The position numbers were made by a program, and so were the translations under genes. DNA of 64,000 nucleotides from Sipunculus nudus (Eukaryota > Annelida > Sipuncula > Golfingiida > Sipunculidae). Below the pieces are notes generated by a model, which was not told the DNA's origin, made no database searches, and saw nothing but the letters and a program-made list of their open reading frames with translations. The stretch covers positions 78,566,453 through 78,630,452 of the forward strand of contig CM049311.1 of assembly GCA_026874595.1 (NCBI GenBank). Reading direction: 5' to 3'. The first letter of the stretch is position 1. Each line of letters starts with the position of its first letter. This document shows positions 25,081 through 37,604 of the stretch, in pieces.

Positions 25081-26639
25081 AGACATCCATGCTAATATTC
25101 AACACACCTCACACTATTTTCTCTTGCCACTTAATCCATGCCTCACTTCACCTGTCCCACTCTGATTTCTGCGGATACACATAGTTGCTTGTCGACTACC
25201 CATATTCTAGTTTAAAAATGTCCTAGTCTGAAACTTGCAGGTCCGAAACGTCCATTTTGCTGAAATCATAATGACTAAGGTAGATATGCAGGACTTAAAA
25301 GGATCAATATTGAACTTTAAAAATAAACCTCCATTCATACTCCCAAACTTTGCACAGGTTCGCATTAGGCCTGTAGGCCTTGTTTAATTAAAAATTTATC
25401 AGATGTGTAACAGTAAAACTCAAAAGAAGGTCAAAGCTTGTGATCCCAAGACCTGTCTAATATTTTGGTGTGGTCACCAAGCTATCCTGGTTTGGACTAA
25501 TTAGTTTCACATAAAAGGATCAAGAATAGCTCGGAAGACTGATGGCTGATAGAGATGTCAATCAAATCTTTCTTGCTTTGCCGACCAATTGGCCATTGGA
25601 GAATAAAATTGGCCATTGACAATAAGACAAGAGATATAACCAAATTTACATTTTAAGACGATGGTAAGAAAAACCAATGCGACATTAAAGCAAGCAATCT
25701 ATATTTTAGCCGTTTAAAAACCACCATAGTGTGTTAGAATATCGGATATATTTACCTATAACGCAACTGGATTTCATCGAACATATGACTACACTTGATG
25801 GTTAATTCTGATTAAAAACATGGAACGAACATATAGCTGTACTTTGTAAATTCAGATAGTGAAAATCTCCAAGCGTACTGCTTAACCTGAGTGCCGGTAT
25901 GCAAAAGCATGTAAGCCAGCGTGCTACTGTTGAATTTAGCAAAGGAAGCCGGGTTTCACCACAAGGGCTGCTGACACGGGCCAATAATGTAAACAGACCA
26001 ATGTGGGCAGGGTTACGCATTGTGCATCCAACCCCAAGTTTGAAATGCGTGATACCTACTTTTTTATACTGATTACATTCATGGTCCTGTGCCTGTCGCC
26101 TAGTTGTGAAACCCAGAAAATCGTGCTAATGCAAGCAGTGGGTAAGCGAAAGGAGAATCCAACGTTTATTCACTAAGAAATTAGCCGTCGCTGGTGGAAT
26201 GGTAAGTTTGATGAGTGGGTAAGCGAAAGGAGAATTCAACGTTTATTCACTAAGAAGTTAGCCGTCGCTGGTGGAATGGTAAGTTTGATGATATTGAGAG
26301 TCTTTGGACAGATTTTTTTGCAGTTTAAAGAGACCAAGTGCCTTTATCTATGACTTAAACTGGCCCTTTATTGTTTCTTTGACTAAATGTCGTAACTTTA
26401 TATGAATTACACATAGACTCATTAGTCTTTTGCGACCTATTTGTGACCAAACCCAGCAAACCATGTTATATCAAGCAGTTGTTAAATGCAAGGAGTTAAA
26501 CATTGATTACATCATTTCAGTGTAAAATTATGTTGTTTTTACTAATTACCACTTGCGAGAAGAAAAGTCAGGCCAGAAAAAAACAGGTAAAACCATTTCC
26601 ATGTACGCTTTTCTGCGCGCTTGCGAGCGAAACAGTTGA

Positions 26640-26980
26640 GCTCACGGCACGCCTGCATGTTAAACGCATCCATGTGGACGGTTATCCTGATATATAACAA
26701 CATTTTCGGATCTTCAAATATTTTACTGAAACAAACTCCGAACAAATATGCGTGAGAATATGTGTGTGAACAATATATAAATTTTGATAAGAATACCTCC
26801 CTGGCAGGATTGTCCTGCAGTGGGTTATGAATATGTGCCTAAAATGGATACCTTTTTGAGGGAGTAAAGTCATGTAGCAATGCCAAATAATTTTGACATG
26901 TTTGAGTATTTTTGTTAGAGTTGTAAGACCTTTTTATTAGTTGCCTTTCACATAAAATCTACCAAACTTCTGTCCGTCTT
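26640..26980. other. Intergenic stretch without recognised feature
   Basis: Nothing identifiable. Confidence 0.6.
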
Positions 26981-26984
26981 ATTC

Positions 26985-27470
26985 TGTAAAAAGAGTAATA
27001 AAATGGTACTTATTTCATGATCTTATAACTAGTATTGCGAAAGTTATGCTTGATTTTAGTGAAGATTTCCACCTCCCTTCAGCCTTTGCACTTTGGCGCG
27101 TTTTCATAATAAAAAAAATTCATTTCTCCAAAATTTCGCCTTTTTTCTACCACCAACATTTTTTTCATAATTAAAGGACCGTATTAAGCAAATAAATTAA
27201 CTCAGATTACAAAAAAAATGATAACATGTACCACCTTCCTTTTAAAAATGTGCACCCCAAAAAGAATTCAAAATTATTTCGTGATTTGGACTTAACGGCA
27301 TATGATAAGCATAGCTCATCCAAATACAAACAAATTTATATCTGCCTTGTTTTGCAATAAAGAGGAGTAAAATGGTTTTTTATTTCATGACCATAGGCAA
27401 AATATTAAGGAAGTTACAGTCGATTTTGTAACCCTACCACCATATCCGATATCCATCAGCCTCAAACTTG
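26985..27470. repeat. Imperfect duplication, about 367-bp offset
   Basis: The block from AAAGAGTAATAAAATGGT (26990) through TTTCATGA and GAAAGTTA-GATTTT is repeated in worn form from 27358. No coding content. Confidence 0.6.
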
Positions 27471-27568
27471 GTACTTATACATGGTTTGATAAAACGGCTT
27501 TCGAAAGATAGGCCTTGTTCCAAGAACATTCATTTTACCAACAAAAATTAGGGTATATGATATTTTCC

Positions 27569-27580
27569 GGGGGGGGGGGG
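27569..27580. repeat. Poly-G tract (12)
   Basis: Uninterrupted G run; length is error-prone in assemblies. Confidence 0.95.
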
Positions 27581-27944
27581 AGTTATACCCCCACTGGCCC
27601 ATTGATTAATTCACATAGCCTCCCGGGGCAGCTCAATCTAACGCCTCGACACAATCAATCTCCGATTTACATTAGCTATAGTGGTTAACATAAGGAGCTG
27701 TGGAAAGAGCATATCTTTAACAGAACTAATATAGGAACGTTTGGGCTTGACTCTAATAAAGGAATATAACACCATGGTTGGATTTGATTTTTAACTCCTT
27801 GGGTTTGATCCTTTTGCTTCAAATTCTTCGGGGAAGATAAACCGGACATCAGCGGTGCTGCAATCTATGAAGTATAGAAACAAGTGACCCATAGATCATG
27901 ACGCTCAGCTGAATGAGAAGACATTCACAAATGGAATTTTATCA

Positions 27945-28510
27945 TCTGAATGCCAAATTTTGTAGGTGGTATCCCCATTCATCTGAAGCTTAGCTCGGAA
28001 GATATGGGTAACAGAGACCTAATTTCAGGATTCCAAGGAAATTTTTCATGGACCTCCATGGATGTCAAGATAAAAGATTCTAGGTCCAATGGTTACGATT
28101 TGTGCCCTGTTAACAGACAACCACATCTGTTAAGGTATAAAAAAATTGAGTAAAACTGCGTAAAATTTGAAAAAAAATGCAGATAGTGCCACCATTCTTC
28201 AGAAACTGATGAAACACTCCACGACCAATATCTAATCATGAAGATCATTGCATTAGTTGTTCAGATACTTGACCTTTTGCATCAAATTTTCCATTATTCG
28301 AAGGGGGGGGGGATACTTCGGAGCCTCATAGCTCGAAGAATATGGGTAAAAGAGACCTAGCTAATTTCAGGTTTCCGAGGAGATTTTCCATGGACCTAGA
28401 TTCTAGGTCCAGTGGTTACGATTTGTGCTTGTTAACGGACAGATGGACAGACGGACGACGGACAAAAAGTGATCGCTATAGCTCTGATGACTTTCAGTCA
28501 GCTGAGCTTA
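27945..28510 (+). repeat. Diverged 2-copy dispersed repeat ending in GATCGCTATAGCTC
   Basis: Two related segments (about 27965-28105 and 28320-28440) share ATATGGGTAA(A/C)AGAGACCTA, CATGGACCT, ATTCTAGGTCCA and GGTTACGATTTGTG. The second ends with GACGGACGACGGAC followed by GATCGCTATAGCTC. Read on the other strand, that end resembles the GCTTATGCGATGG plus GTCG-rich start of D1 and D2, suggesting related termini. Confidence 0.6.
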
Positions 28511-28969
28511 AAACTATTAGAAACAACTGCAGAAATGACGTTCGATCAAGCATTGAATACTGGGTTATGACCGCCGATATAAGTGGTAAATAGTTCATGG
28601 AAAATTGTAAAAATTCTATTCCGTAAAATATTATCCTTTCATTCGGAAGATGTATATATTCTTTTAAAGTATTTCATATTATATCGGTATTCAAACATTA
28701 AAAGAGGATTGCAATCATTCATTATAACAGGTACCACCTACGCTTTCATAATTTAATCCGGATGTTGGTACAAGCTGATTACACAGAAATATATTATCGT
28801 CTACCGCGATGAAGCCCGACATATTTAATTACTATAAGCTACTTACCTTCCGGATAATGATAATGGATGACCATAACTAATCTGTATCTCCAAAGTCTAC
28901 TCTCTTTAATATCTGTACATAATGTGAAATAACGTTATATGGCTTGTATCTAGGTCCCAAAAAATCAAA

Positions 28970-29235
28970 GGTATATTTCTCAAGAACCGCCCGCGTCGAT
29001 TTTAATCCCCCGCTTTAAACATTTTTATTTTGATTTGTTCTTTCAAGAAGATAAATGAAACAATTTTGATTCGATTTCTTTTGTTATGTAGTGCTTTTAC
29101 CTGTTCAGCAAAAATAACCTGTTATTTTCATGCTTTTCCCTGATGACATATTATCGAAACATACAAAAAAGGTAATAAATAAAATACCGCCAGGCCGCAG
29201 TAATTTTCTGAAAAAAAAGTGCCTGAGAACCAAAC
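28970..29235 (+). mobile_element. MITE-like element, copy 1
   Basis: About 265 bp with an AACCGCCCGCG head, a CTTTCAAGAAGATAA block, TTATGTAGTGCTTTTAC, CTTTTCCCTGATGA and a GTGCCTGAGAACC end. The ends of the best copies are inverted repeats of GGTATGGTTCTCAGGCAC; here the left one is worn (GGTATATTTCTCAAGAAC). No reading frame. Superfamily unknown because a target duplication could not be resolved. Confidence 0.8.
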
Positions 29236-29504
29236 ATTTTTATTTTTTGCCTAGGAGTGCATTTTTTTATATTCATGAACATTAACCAATGCAATACTAG
29301 GTGGCGTGATTTTAAATCGCGGATGGGGTTCTAAGACGTACTCAATATGATATTCTCACAGATTGGCCTAAAACAACAGTTATTGTTTTATTTATGTTTA
29401 AATTTCCACATATTTTCTTTAAAGCATATTTTCTTCAGTAACTGATAGTACGCCTTGTCTTAAAACTGCTTTGACTACCTGTGTTATATGTATTACGGTT
29501 TTGC

Positions 29505-29542
29505 GTGTACACGCGTATGGCGTGTACACTACGCGTGTACAC
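29505..29542. other. Inverted repeat GTGTACACGCGTA
   Basis: GTGTACACGCGTA (29505-29517) and its exact complement TACGCGTGTACAC (29530-29542) flank a 12-base spacer that contains GTGTACAC again. Confidence 0.92.
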
Positions 29543-30655
29543 TAGGCACTAGTCAGTGAATTTCTCTGTTAATAGATTTAGTGAAAATTACTGATGTGCA
29601 CAGGATGCAACAAAACATAATACATTATAATTTGGTTGGAGCTTTGTTAAACGTATACATATACATATGTGTGTGTGTGTTTGTTTTACATTAACGTGTA
29701 CAATGCATGAAGTCTCATACACCATAATCAAAATTTAAAACGAAAATAGGCTGTCCATTATCCTTTTGCAGGAGCATAAAAAAAAATCGTTGAAGGTAAA
29801 GCTGTGGTAACGTCGACATGTGTATTAGCGTATACACTCCGCGGTAATAAGGCCGCAGGCTCCCGGGTATAACTTGTTTACCTGGCAGAACTGAAAGTGG
29901 ACCGACCTTTTACAAAACAGGAAGAACCCATAGCTTTTCAGGTATCTTACCGAGCAGTTCTCTCTTTTAAATCACTCCTGCTCGAGCAGTTTTAGCAAAA
30001 CATTTCCGCTATGTGTCAGCTATGTACAGGTACGAAAAGCTCAGTAATGGCTAACGATCAGTTTTCCACTTTATTTTCATCAGGCCAGTGACAGCTGTCG
30101 TCATAATTAAGTGCTATTCATGTTTCTCCTTTTCTGCGCTGTCACCTTGTCCGCTCTCACTTCTATTTTAGTCCCTGACTATCACGATTTTTATACAGAT
30201 TGCAAGTTCTTTTGTATTTGTATTTTTGTTTTTATTCTGTTTCGTCCCATAGGTACAGCAAAGCTGGGCACAGCATACCGAGTTACAGTCCGATATCATT
30301 TTTAATAAATTGTAGCTGCGTCATGTCGCTCCTTAACCTGTGTTGGTCTAGCCGTAAAAAAGCAACTCAGTAGGAATTTACATTGAGCAGGAAAGCACTA
30401 AGTCTAGTGTTAGAGGGCCGAAACGGTGCCAGTGTCGGTCGTATTAGAGGGATATATGAGACGGATAAAGTGTTTGCCTTCGAACTTTTATGAAAGTTTT
30501 GAAAAGGCAATTCTGTTTTTCATACATATTCTCCACACATATTTTTTAGATATTCTACAGATATGCCTCCTTTTTTATTAAATCACTTCAAGATTTGTAT
30601 CCATTTTTTCGCCAAATCATCCGATCTTAAAAACAAGTCTCGAAATATGTTGCGA

Positions 30656-30669
30656 GGGGGGGGGGGGGG
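30656..30669. repeat. Poly-G tract (14)
   Basis: Uninterrupted G run followed by another GGGGG. Confidence 0.95.
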
Positions 30670-33249
30670 ACGAGGGGGCTCGGGATGGGAATCGAATAAG
30701 TCTTTTAAACACTGATGGCCTTTCAGGGTGATTCCTTTTATCGAATTATAGCAAGGAAATGCAAACAAAATGCAAACCCGAGACGGAGTGAATGGTGAAA
30801 CTATATACACGGTAACACGTACGCATATTTACGCTTTAATATTTTGCGGTCTGGCAGTTAAAGTTTAAAAAATCACATCAAGAGACATTGTACAATAAAA
30901 CGATATTAAATATCTACCAATATAATTCATTTACTATATATCTGAAATCTGGATAAAATTTTAGTAAAATATTAAATAAATTTTAAAATATATAATGCAA
31001 TAAAATATAAGTAAATACTATATGAAGGTGCGTTTATGAATTGTTTATGCAGATCTGTGTGTTAATCAATTAAATCAATTTTTTAAGTTTTTACAGTATA
31101 AGAAGTTCAGATAATTTCTGTATTTCAACCCTTAACCAATAAATTAATCAATTTTAGTTGTTACATCTTTAATATGATCCAACTTCAGCTGCTGCATAAT
31201 ACAGGAGACACCATATACATTATAATTATTTTGATGCATTATACTTGTATTTTAGTCGGTCAACCTTCTTCAATGGTATGCAGCTAAAACATTCAAACGA
31301 TTCTCTAGCTGTTATCGCGATCTTTGGCATCAATGATGATGGAACAGTTTTTTATTGTCCCACCTGTTTTAAATAATTTTATTTAACTTTTTAAAATTCT
31401 ATTTTCAAAAATGATTTGCCGGTAACGCCTATACAGCTGATTTACTGTTTTTCATTAGGGTTCTGGGTAGAATTGGTTACCCATAAAATAAATAAAACCT
31501 TCATTAAAGAGAGCGGGTATGATATAATGCTTTATTTAATACATATATCAGTATACAGTGTTAAAGAATTAAAATTTTATGCCGCAAGACACATATAGTC
31601 GTTACACAGAATACCGTGAAAATATAAAAATGTACATATCGAAATCTGTAATTAATAAAACGGTAGGTTTATATTAAAAATACATGAATAATTTAAAATG
31701 TTTGCTATCGCATCAAATCTCTATATAAACATTTCCATAGGTCGTTATTTGAGGAAGACTTTAAAAAGAAATGCAGCTAATTCCATATATATTTACCAGC
31801 ATAACTAAAACTTGACCTAAAACGTTCTATCTGCAAGATTAATATTTCCCCACTTATGTAAGCATGTTAGCTTTAAATTTATTACTACTATTTTAGAATA
31901 TGGCTTGAAGTAAATTTGCTGCTTGAACGATCTCTAGTTGATTGCAATATATATGACGATTTCGAGTATGTTCATACATGTAACATCTTCTCCGAATGCT
32001 CCACCAATGTCTTCGGCATCACATCCACAGGATTATATTTAGGCAAATTTGGCTGCAGCTGGCACCACCCGTGTTAACCTACATTCAAATAATATTAAAT
32101 ATGTATGTGAAAAATTAACTCCTTGGTTTCCAGATCATGTGAGGACTTTCTAACAGGAAGGAAATTAAATGAGGTTGAATGATGGAAATGAATTATACGC
32201 AAAAGTTTGTGTTTTTGTATGATAAGTTAATGTGACTGATCAGGAACACTTTGACAATTTTTATGTATATGCGTATATATATTAATCTGCTGCAACAACA
32301 AAACTTGGTTGCAGCAAGCAGTACCAGATTTTACAGACATATTAACCATGACATCAGAATGCATATTTTATCTGTTGTTGAGCCTTTGGTCTCTTCGTGA
32401 GTATAACAGTCTTCGACCATCTAACCCTTACATGCAGAAATATTATGCTGAATTCTTCTTTGAATCCGCATATTGGATGGCTGTTGTATTTCCAGACTTT
32501 CAGATTTTATTATATACACCAGTAATACTTCATCCTTACGATACTAATTTGATTCAAACAAATAATACGTTCAGTGCATTGGCTGTCCACTATAATGATT
32601 GTATATTAATGAAGTTTGTAGCAATATTATCATCTTGGTCATTTGCCGTTTTGTAGTTACTTTACCACGGTATCATAATAATTAGCTGCCATAATGATTA
32701 GCCTTGTTATGATATCTGCCATATCCAAACTAAATTGCTTCACGTCTATATTTGACTGAATTAAGCCAAGGAAATTCGCAGACGTTATTCTGACTCTATG
32801 TAATATAATCCTGCTTGCTATTGAATATAGATATTATTAAGATTCTGATTAATCATACTTATCTGGGTCCAGGGGAATACCGGAAGTGAAAATCAGTAAT
32901 TAAGATCTTCCTTGCTATCGGATGTACTGTCGCAGTGTTCATGTTATTGAGTGCATATTGTTCTATTTCTGTGGTTTGCGTAGGCCTGTGGTTTAATAAA
33001 AAGGTTCGAAAATAAATTTAATCCGTCTGTGATTGAGGTCTCGGATTAGGTCAGATAATGCCTTTGGGGCAGTGCTACCCCTTTAAAATTTTATCGTTTA
33101 TTTCATACTTACTTTTTCTTATGTTAATTTTTTCTCCCAGGCTATCGTCTTAATTTTTTAAAATAAATTTATACCTAGAAATCTGCATTTTAAGGAGTGT
33201 AAGCCTGCGCCATATGGGGAGGGGTCCCTATTTTGGGCCAAGGCCACTC

Positions 33250-33485
33250 CTAGGTTCATTCGTGCTTAAATGACGGTATATTTGTGAATATTCGTGGATG
33301 AAATTCCTTGAATACGGTTCATGTGCCGGATCCACACCAAAATTCAATTGATTCTTCATTGGTCCAGTCCCGAAATGCTCTGATAATTTCATGAGATTCG
33401 GTTCATGACTGCGTGAGATATGTTGTGAACAAACACAAAAACATGAACACGAACGGGGATGCACGCACACCCACCTTCATTGGAG
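33250..33485 (+). repeat. Dispersed repeat, family also at 11615-11840
   Basis: AGGTTCATTCGTGC start, GATTCTTCATTGGTCC, AATTTCATGAGATTCGG, then a CAAACACAAAAACATGAACA block and ACGGGGATG, in the same order as the first copy. Confidence 0.7.
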
Positions 33486-35535
33486 TCCACGAACACGAGA
33501 GGCAGAACTAAATAAATTCATATTCCATTACAAACATCCAATATCATCTAATTCTCTATACACGAATCCAATTTGCTAGTGGTTCAAGTATGAATTTATT
33601 CATGTCAGGTCAATTTATATACCGTTTAATTGCTCGAAAGGAGAAGGCGCTGATTATATGATGGTTCTACAGGCAAGGCTCCTTTTTTATGTTAATTAAA
33701 TCTTGCTTGGACAATTTGGATTAAATCTCTGCGGTTTAAGCAATCGGCAGCGATCAAAAAAAAGGCCTAGGATTTGAATATCCATTGCTATATATCTCTA
33801 ACTGTAAGATTTGCGAAAAAAACCTATCCAACAGTCTCTGGTTCATTTTGAATATGAATGCAATAAATAGATTGCAATTAATCGTCTTAAAGGGGTCAAG
33901 ACACGAAATGAAAATAAATGATGGAAAGAACAATTTTGTCTACGGGAATTCATAACTTCATGATTAAAGTTTTGGTAGTATTTTCTCTTTCAATTTATAA
34001 ATTTCCAAATATATATCTGTAAATATATATATGACTATGTCGTTTTTATACCGTTAAAATACAAATATAATCGTCTAGCGCAGATTGTTTTATGCATAAC
34101 TGCATGCTTAAGTATGAGAGAGAAGTTGCATTGTACAATTACATAACCGTAAAAGTAGACACCACGGGGCAGGAGATTTAGAATTGTTAAAATTGCCTAT
34201 GTTGATTTATGATTAAGGAATATTAAGACTTTTAGAAATCTTGAATTTCTCCTCGTTTTTATATATCTATATGCAATAGTTCAACACTGCATATACTCTA
34301 TCATCTTTATCTGTGCTAAATATAGGAATATACCTCAATTAGAGCCGTGCAGAATCATATTTTTATTTATTTTTTATGTAACCAGTGGCCATGACTACCA
34401 AAAAGTTGAAAACTACAGAACTGAATTTAAATTAATCCATATCATAAATATTTTGTTAACCGCTTGTGTAACCGGTTCATCATATGTTGAAAGCTCTTTG
34501 AACAATTTATTGTTCAGTGCATTGAAGAACAAGGCCTATCTATGTTATTCTACGGCAAGCCACGTTTCACAGTGTTAGAACGTGGCTATAACCGTGACAA
34601 TGCAGTAGCGCGGTACTGTTGATGAACGTGAAATAAAGCTCACGCATACGTCATCAGAAGGCGGTCTTCAGTTTCATCACGGTCATTCCCGACAATGATA
34701 TACGTTCTGGTTTGCGGTGGCTGAGCTGTGAGACGCCATGGTATGCGAGACTTTGGCGTAATATGATGGCGAGACAGCTCGAAACGCCAATTCAGGTTAT
34801 TTTAATCACCCTCGGCGCGTCGGCTGGCCATAAGGTCCGTGTTATATCCGCACAGCAATGGACTTTCACTACATACTTATCGCCAATACAAAATGAAGTG
34901 TTCACTCGGGATGACGAACCATCATCACCATCGTTAATGATCCTCATTAAATATAAACCCCGGCAGCCGAACATCCGGGGGCATGATTCATCCCACCTGA
35001 GTGAAATGATAGTTATACGCCAATACGTAAATGTGTCTTATACCCTAAAGGCACACCATTAAGCAGGAAATCTTAAATAACTAGGAGAACAGGTTCAAAG
35101 CCAGGCTGTGGGCAGATAACGCTTCACGCCTCACCCGTGGGCAGGTGGCACAGATGCATACCTTATTACTCTGCGGAAAAGATCTATCGGGATCTTCAGA
35201 CAAAACTGCACAAACAGCCGATTACGTCTGACCTTCGCTCATTCCCTGAGGGAGTCATGCTGAAGTACCTGCTCGCGGACACAAAGCTTTTTATATATTA
35301 CATTTACTGGAAGAAACAAAAGCATCTGCACTAATAACACTGCTACTTGGAATCTTGAAATCAAACTCATGTGAAATCAACCATATGCCAAGGTTGTAAA
35401 TTAAAACGAAACCGGTATTCCGTCATTATAACTGCATGATGTATGGGGTTGTGTCTGAATTAGATTAATGGCGATCATTTTAAAACCTATCTCACTCAAA
35501 AACATACCTGATAATGGTGGATCATTAAGGACACA
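33486..35535. other. Intergenic stretch; GC-richer island at 34560-35330
   Basis: No recognised protein. The island contains a hairpin at 34559-34586 (GCCACGTT with AACGTGGC) and a 116-codon plus-strand frame at 34712-35062 that I cannot assign. Its composition differs from the AT-rich flanks, so a host exon or an old element is possible, but the sequence alone does not decide. Confidence 0.5.
34559..34586. other. Hairpin GCCACGTT...AACGTGGC
   Basis: Perfect 8-bp arms with a 12-base loop. Confidence 0.85.
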
Positions 35536-35540
35536 GGAAA

Positions 35541-35720
35541 AAATATCTCGAGATATATCTGGAGATAATCTCGAGATAATATCTCGATATAACATCTCGA
35601 GATCTCGACATAATATCTCGAGATCTCGAGATAAAATTTCACCCGAATAACGACAGAAAAAAGATCTCAACGTACTATTTGTTGAAATATTAGGTCGTGA
35701 TCTCGAGATAAAATTTATCG
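35541..35720. repeat. TCTCGAGAT palindromic repeat cluster, block A
   Basis: At least eight overlapping ATCTCGAGAT/TCTCGATAT words, each self-complementary, in about 180 bp. The right part recurs at 40164-40310 in block B. Confidence 0.9.
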
Positions 35721-36334
35721 GGAAAGTATTAAGTCCCTGTTGGCGTTGTAACAACCATTCTATGCTTAATTGATGAAAAGCAATACAAAGTTAAATGGAC
35801 CCATTCCGATACCTGATGTCTATTAAATAACGTAATCCTTTGAACCTAAACCAAAAAGAGCTAATCCCATGGGGTAGAAGTTGCCTCTATTGTTTATATC
35901 CACGTGTTTTAAACATAAAACTTCACCTACAGTTTTTCCCGACTTATGTATCAGTCATTATATGTCAGTCATAAGAATCTTTCGTACCACGGATTACCTT
36001 CAGTTCTTTAAAATACATGTATATTCAGAGTAAGTCGAAATAGTGCATGCAGGTGAATACTGGATTTTAGACCAACGCAGAGCGGTTTGCGGAACCAAAA
36101 TCATGATGACATATGACCGTATTACTTTTATGATTTATTCGTTGATTTAAATCCTTTTTCATTATTATAGGTTGACGAAAGGTAATCTGAGGTATAGTAT
36201 TGACCTTCAATTGTATTGCCGGTCGCCTTTCATTTCGTTTTAGGTTGATTTTTATTCGCAAAACCCTGTGTCTTATCTCACCTGATAAGCTCATTTTGAC
36301 TGAACGCAAAACTTTCCCATCCCGGCAAACGGGT

Positions 36335-36604
36335 TAATATCTCCAGTTCACCTGTTTTACAAGTTGTCTTGATTCTGAGTGTGAGTAAACTCAGTTCACG
36401 TCTGTCTATCGTAACAATACTGCGTAAACAGAGGCCCGATCTTGCGCACGTGCAACAATTCTCAAAAAATGAGAAAAAAAAACAGGAACAAAGAAACAAG
36501 GAAACTTGACAGATCTGCGGGTTATGTTTGTATTTTGTGCCACTGGTCGCGCCCGGTGCAAGCAATTCACCACTTGTGTACAGGAGTAAGCCAAAAAAAT
36601 TAAA
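36335..36604. repeat. Dispersed repeat in block A, family also at 40918 and 61866
   Basis: Shares CACCTGTTTTAC, GAGTGTGAGTAAAC, CTTGCGCACGTGCAAC and CACTTGTGTACAGGAGTA in order with the copies at 40918-41180 and 61866-62150. The last lies outside the duplication, so this is an independent repeat family. Confidence 0.75.
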
Positions 36605-36885
36605 GGTATGGTTCTCAGGCACCGCCCGCGTCAATTTTAACACCCCGCATCAACAATTTTTATTTTGATTTTCATCTTTCAAGAAGAAAATAATACAATT
36701 TTGATACGTTTTCATTTGTTATGTAGTGCTTTTACGTGTTCAGATAAAAAAATATGTTATTTTCAGGCTTTTCCCTGATCATATGTCATTTTTATCAAAA
36801 CATTCAATAAAAAAATAATAAAAAAGGTTATAAAAAACCCCGCCGGCCCGCACTGATTTCTGAAAAAGTGCCTGAGAATCTTACC
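36605..36885 (+). mobile_element. MITE-like element, copy 2 (block A)
   Basis: Starts GGTATGGTTCTCAGGCACC and ends GTGCCTGAGAATCTTACC, inverted copies with two or three mismatches. 281 bp, no reading frame. Confidence 0.88.
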
Positions 36886-37604
36886 CCTTTTTGCATAAGC
36901 AAACGCATTAGGAAGAAACATTGAAAAATACCATATAGTATTGTAAAGTATTTCCGGTTGGTTTTTTTTTCACGAGATTAGCATCAAATTGTTGTTACAG
37001 CTCCTATGGGGATTTAAATAATTTTTTAATCTGTGAGAGTAAACTTCGAGAAATTTTTTCTGTGTCCTAAACATTGATTGTGAAACGTTCTTTTTTAAAC
37101 GACCCTTAAAAGAAAACTGTTATGATTTTGCCCATTTGTTTTAATATTTATCGGAATCCACGTAAACTTTTTTCCACTCCTGTTATTAAAGTACCACTTG
37201 ACCCAACGCCTCGGCTAAACATAACCCAGACTCCTTGAAAACCGGCTGCTTTTTCCGCAAGTATTGAAAACTCTTGCCTGTAACACTTTCCCATTGTATG
37301 GCGTGAAATGTGCGTCTCCGTGTGAATCTAACATATGGAGGGCCATGGCCCATGAGACATCACTTTTGACAGCTTGATGCATAAGTAGAATAAAATCGAG
37401 TTTACGAAAGCAAAGGCCGTATAAAAATCCCAAATGGCCTGACAGCTTAACATGTAAAGTGGGAATCCCGTAAAAAGTAAAAACGTCCAAGGTAGATCGA
37501 AGCGTTACTAAAATAGTGATGACAACCTGACAAGTAGTATATCAGTCAGTGGTGGATTTTTATTTTCTCTGCGCATAGCAGTATTGCAACAAAAACAATC
37601 ACCA

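Larger units (their letters stand above)
19222..26624. repeat. Composite satellite-bearing repeat, copy D2 (long form)
   Basis: Head 19222-20440 parallels D1 15644-16845 with few differences. Then comes 20441-21195, absent from D1: AT-rich sequence and, at 20740-21060, a minisatellite of CAGGT(A/G)(C/T)AGGTCAA-AGTTCACTCAGT words. The satellite array fills 21196-25080. The tail 25081-26624 parallels D1 17481-19027, including the 77-bp duplication at 26140-26293. Similarity to D1 stops at CGCTTGC (26624). No element-encoded enzyme is visible. Confidence 0.88.
29236..33245. other. Intergenic stretch without recognised gene
   Basis: AT-rich. It holds a 13-bp inverted repeat at 29505-29542, a short (GT)n at 29668, and a poly-G tract at 30656-30669. 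A 115-codon frame at 32309-32656 matches nothing I know. Confidence 0.6.

Noticed and set aside
32309-32656. 115-codon plus-strand frame
   Set aside because: No domain, no codon or context support; long frames of this size occur by chance in 64 kb.
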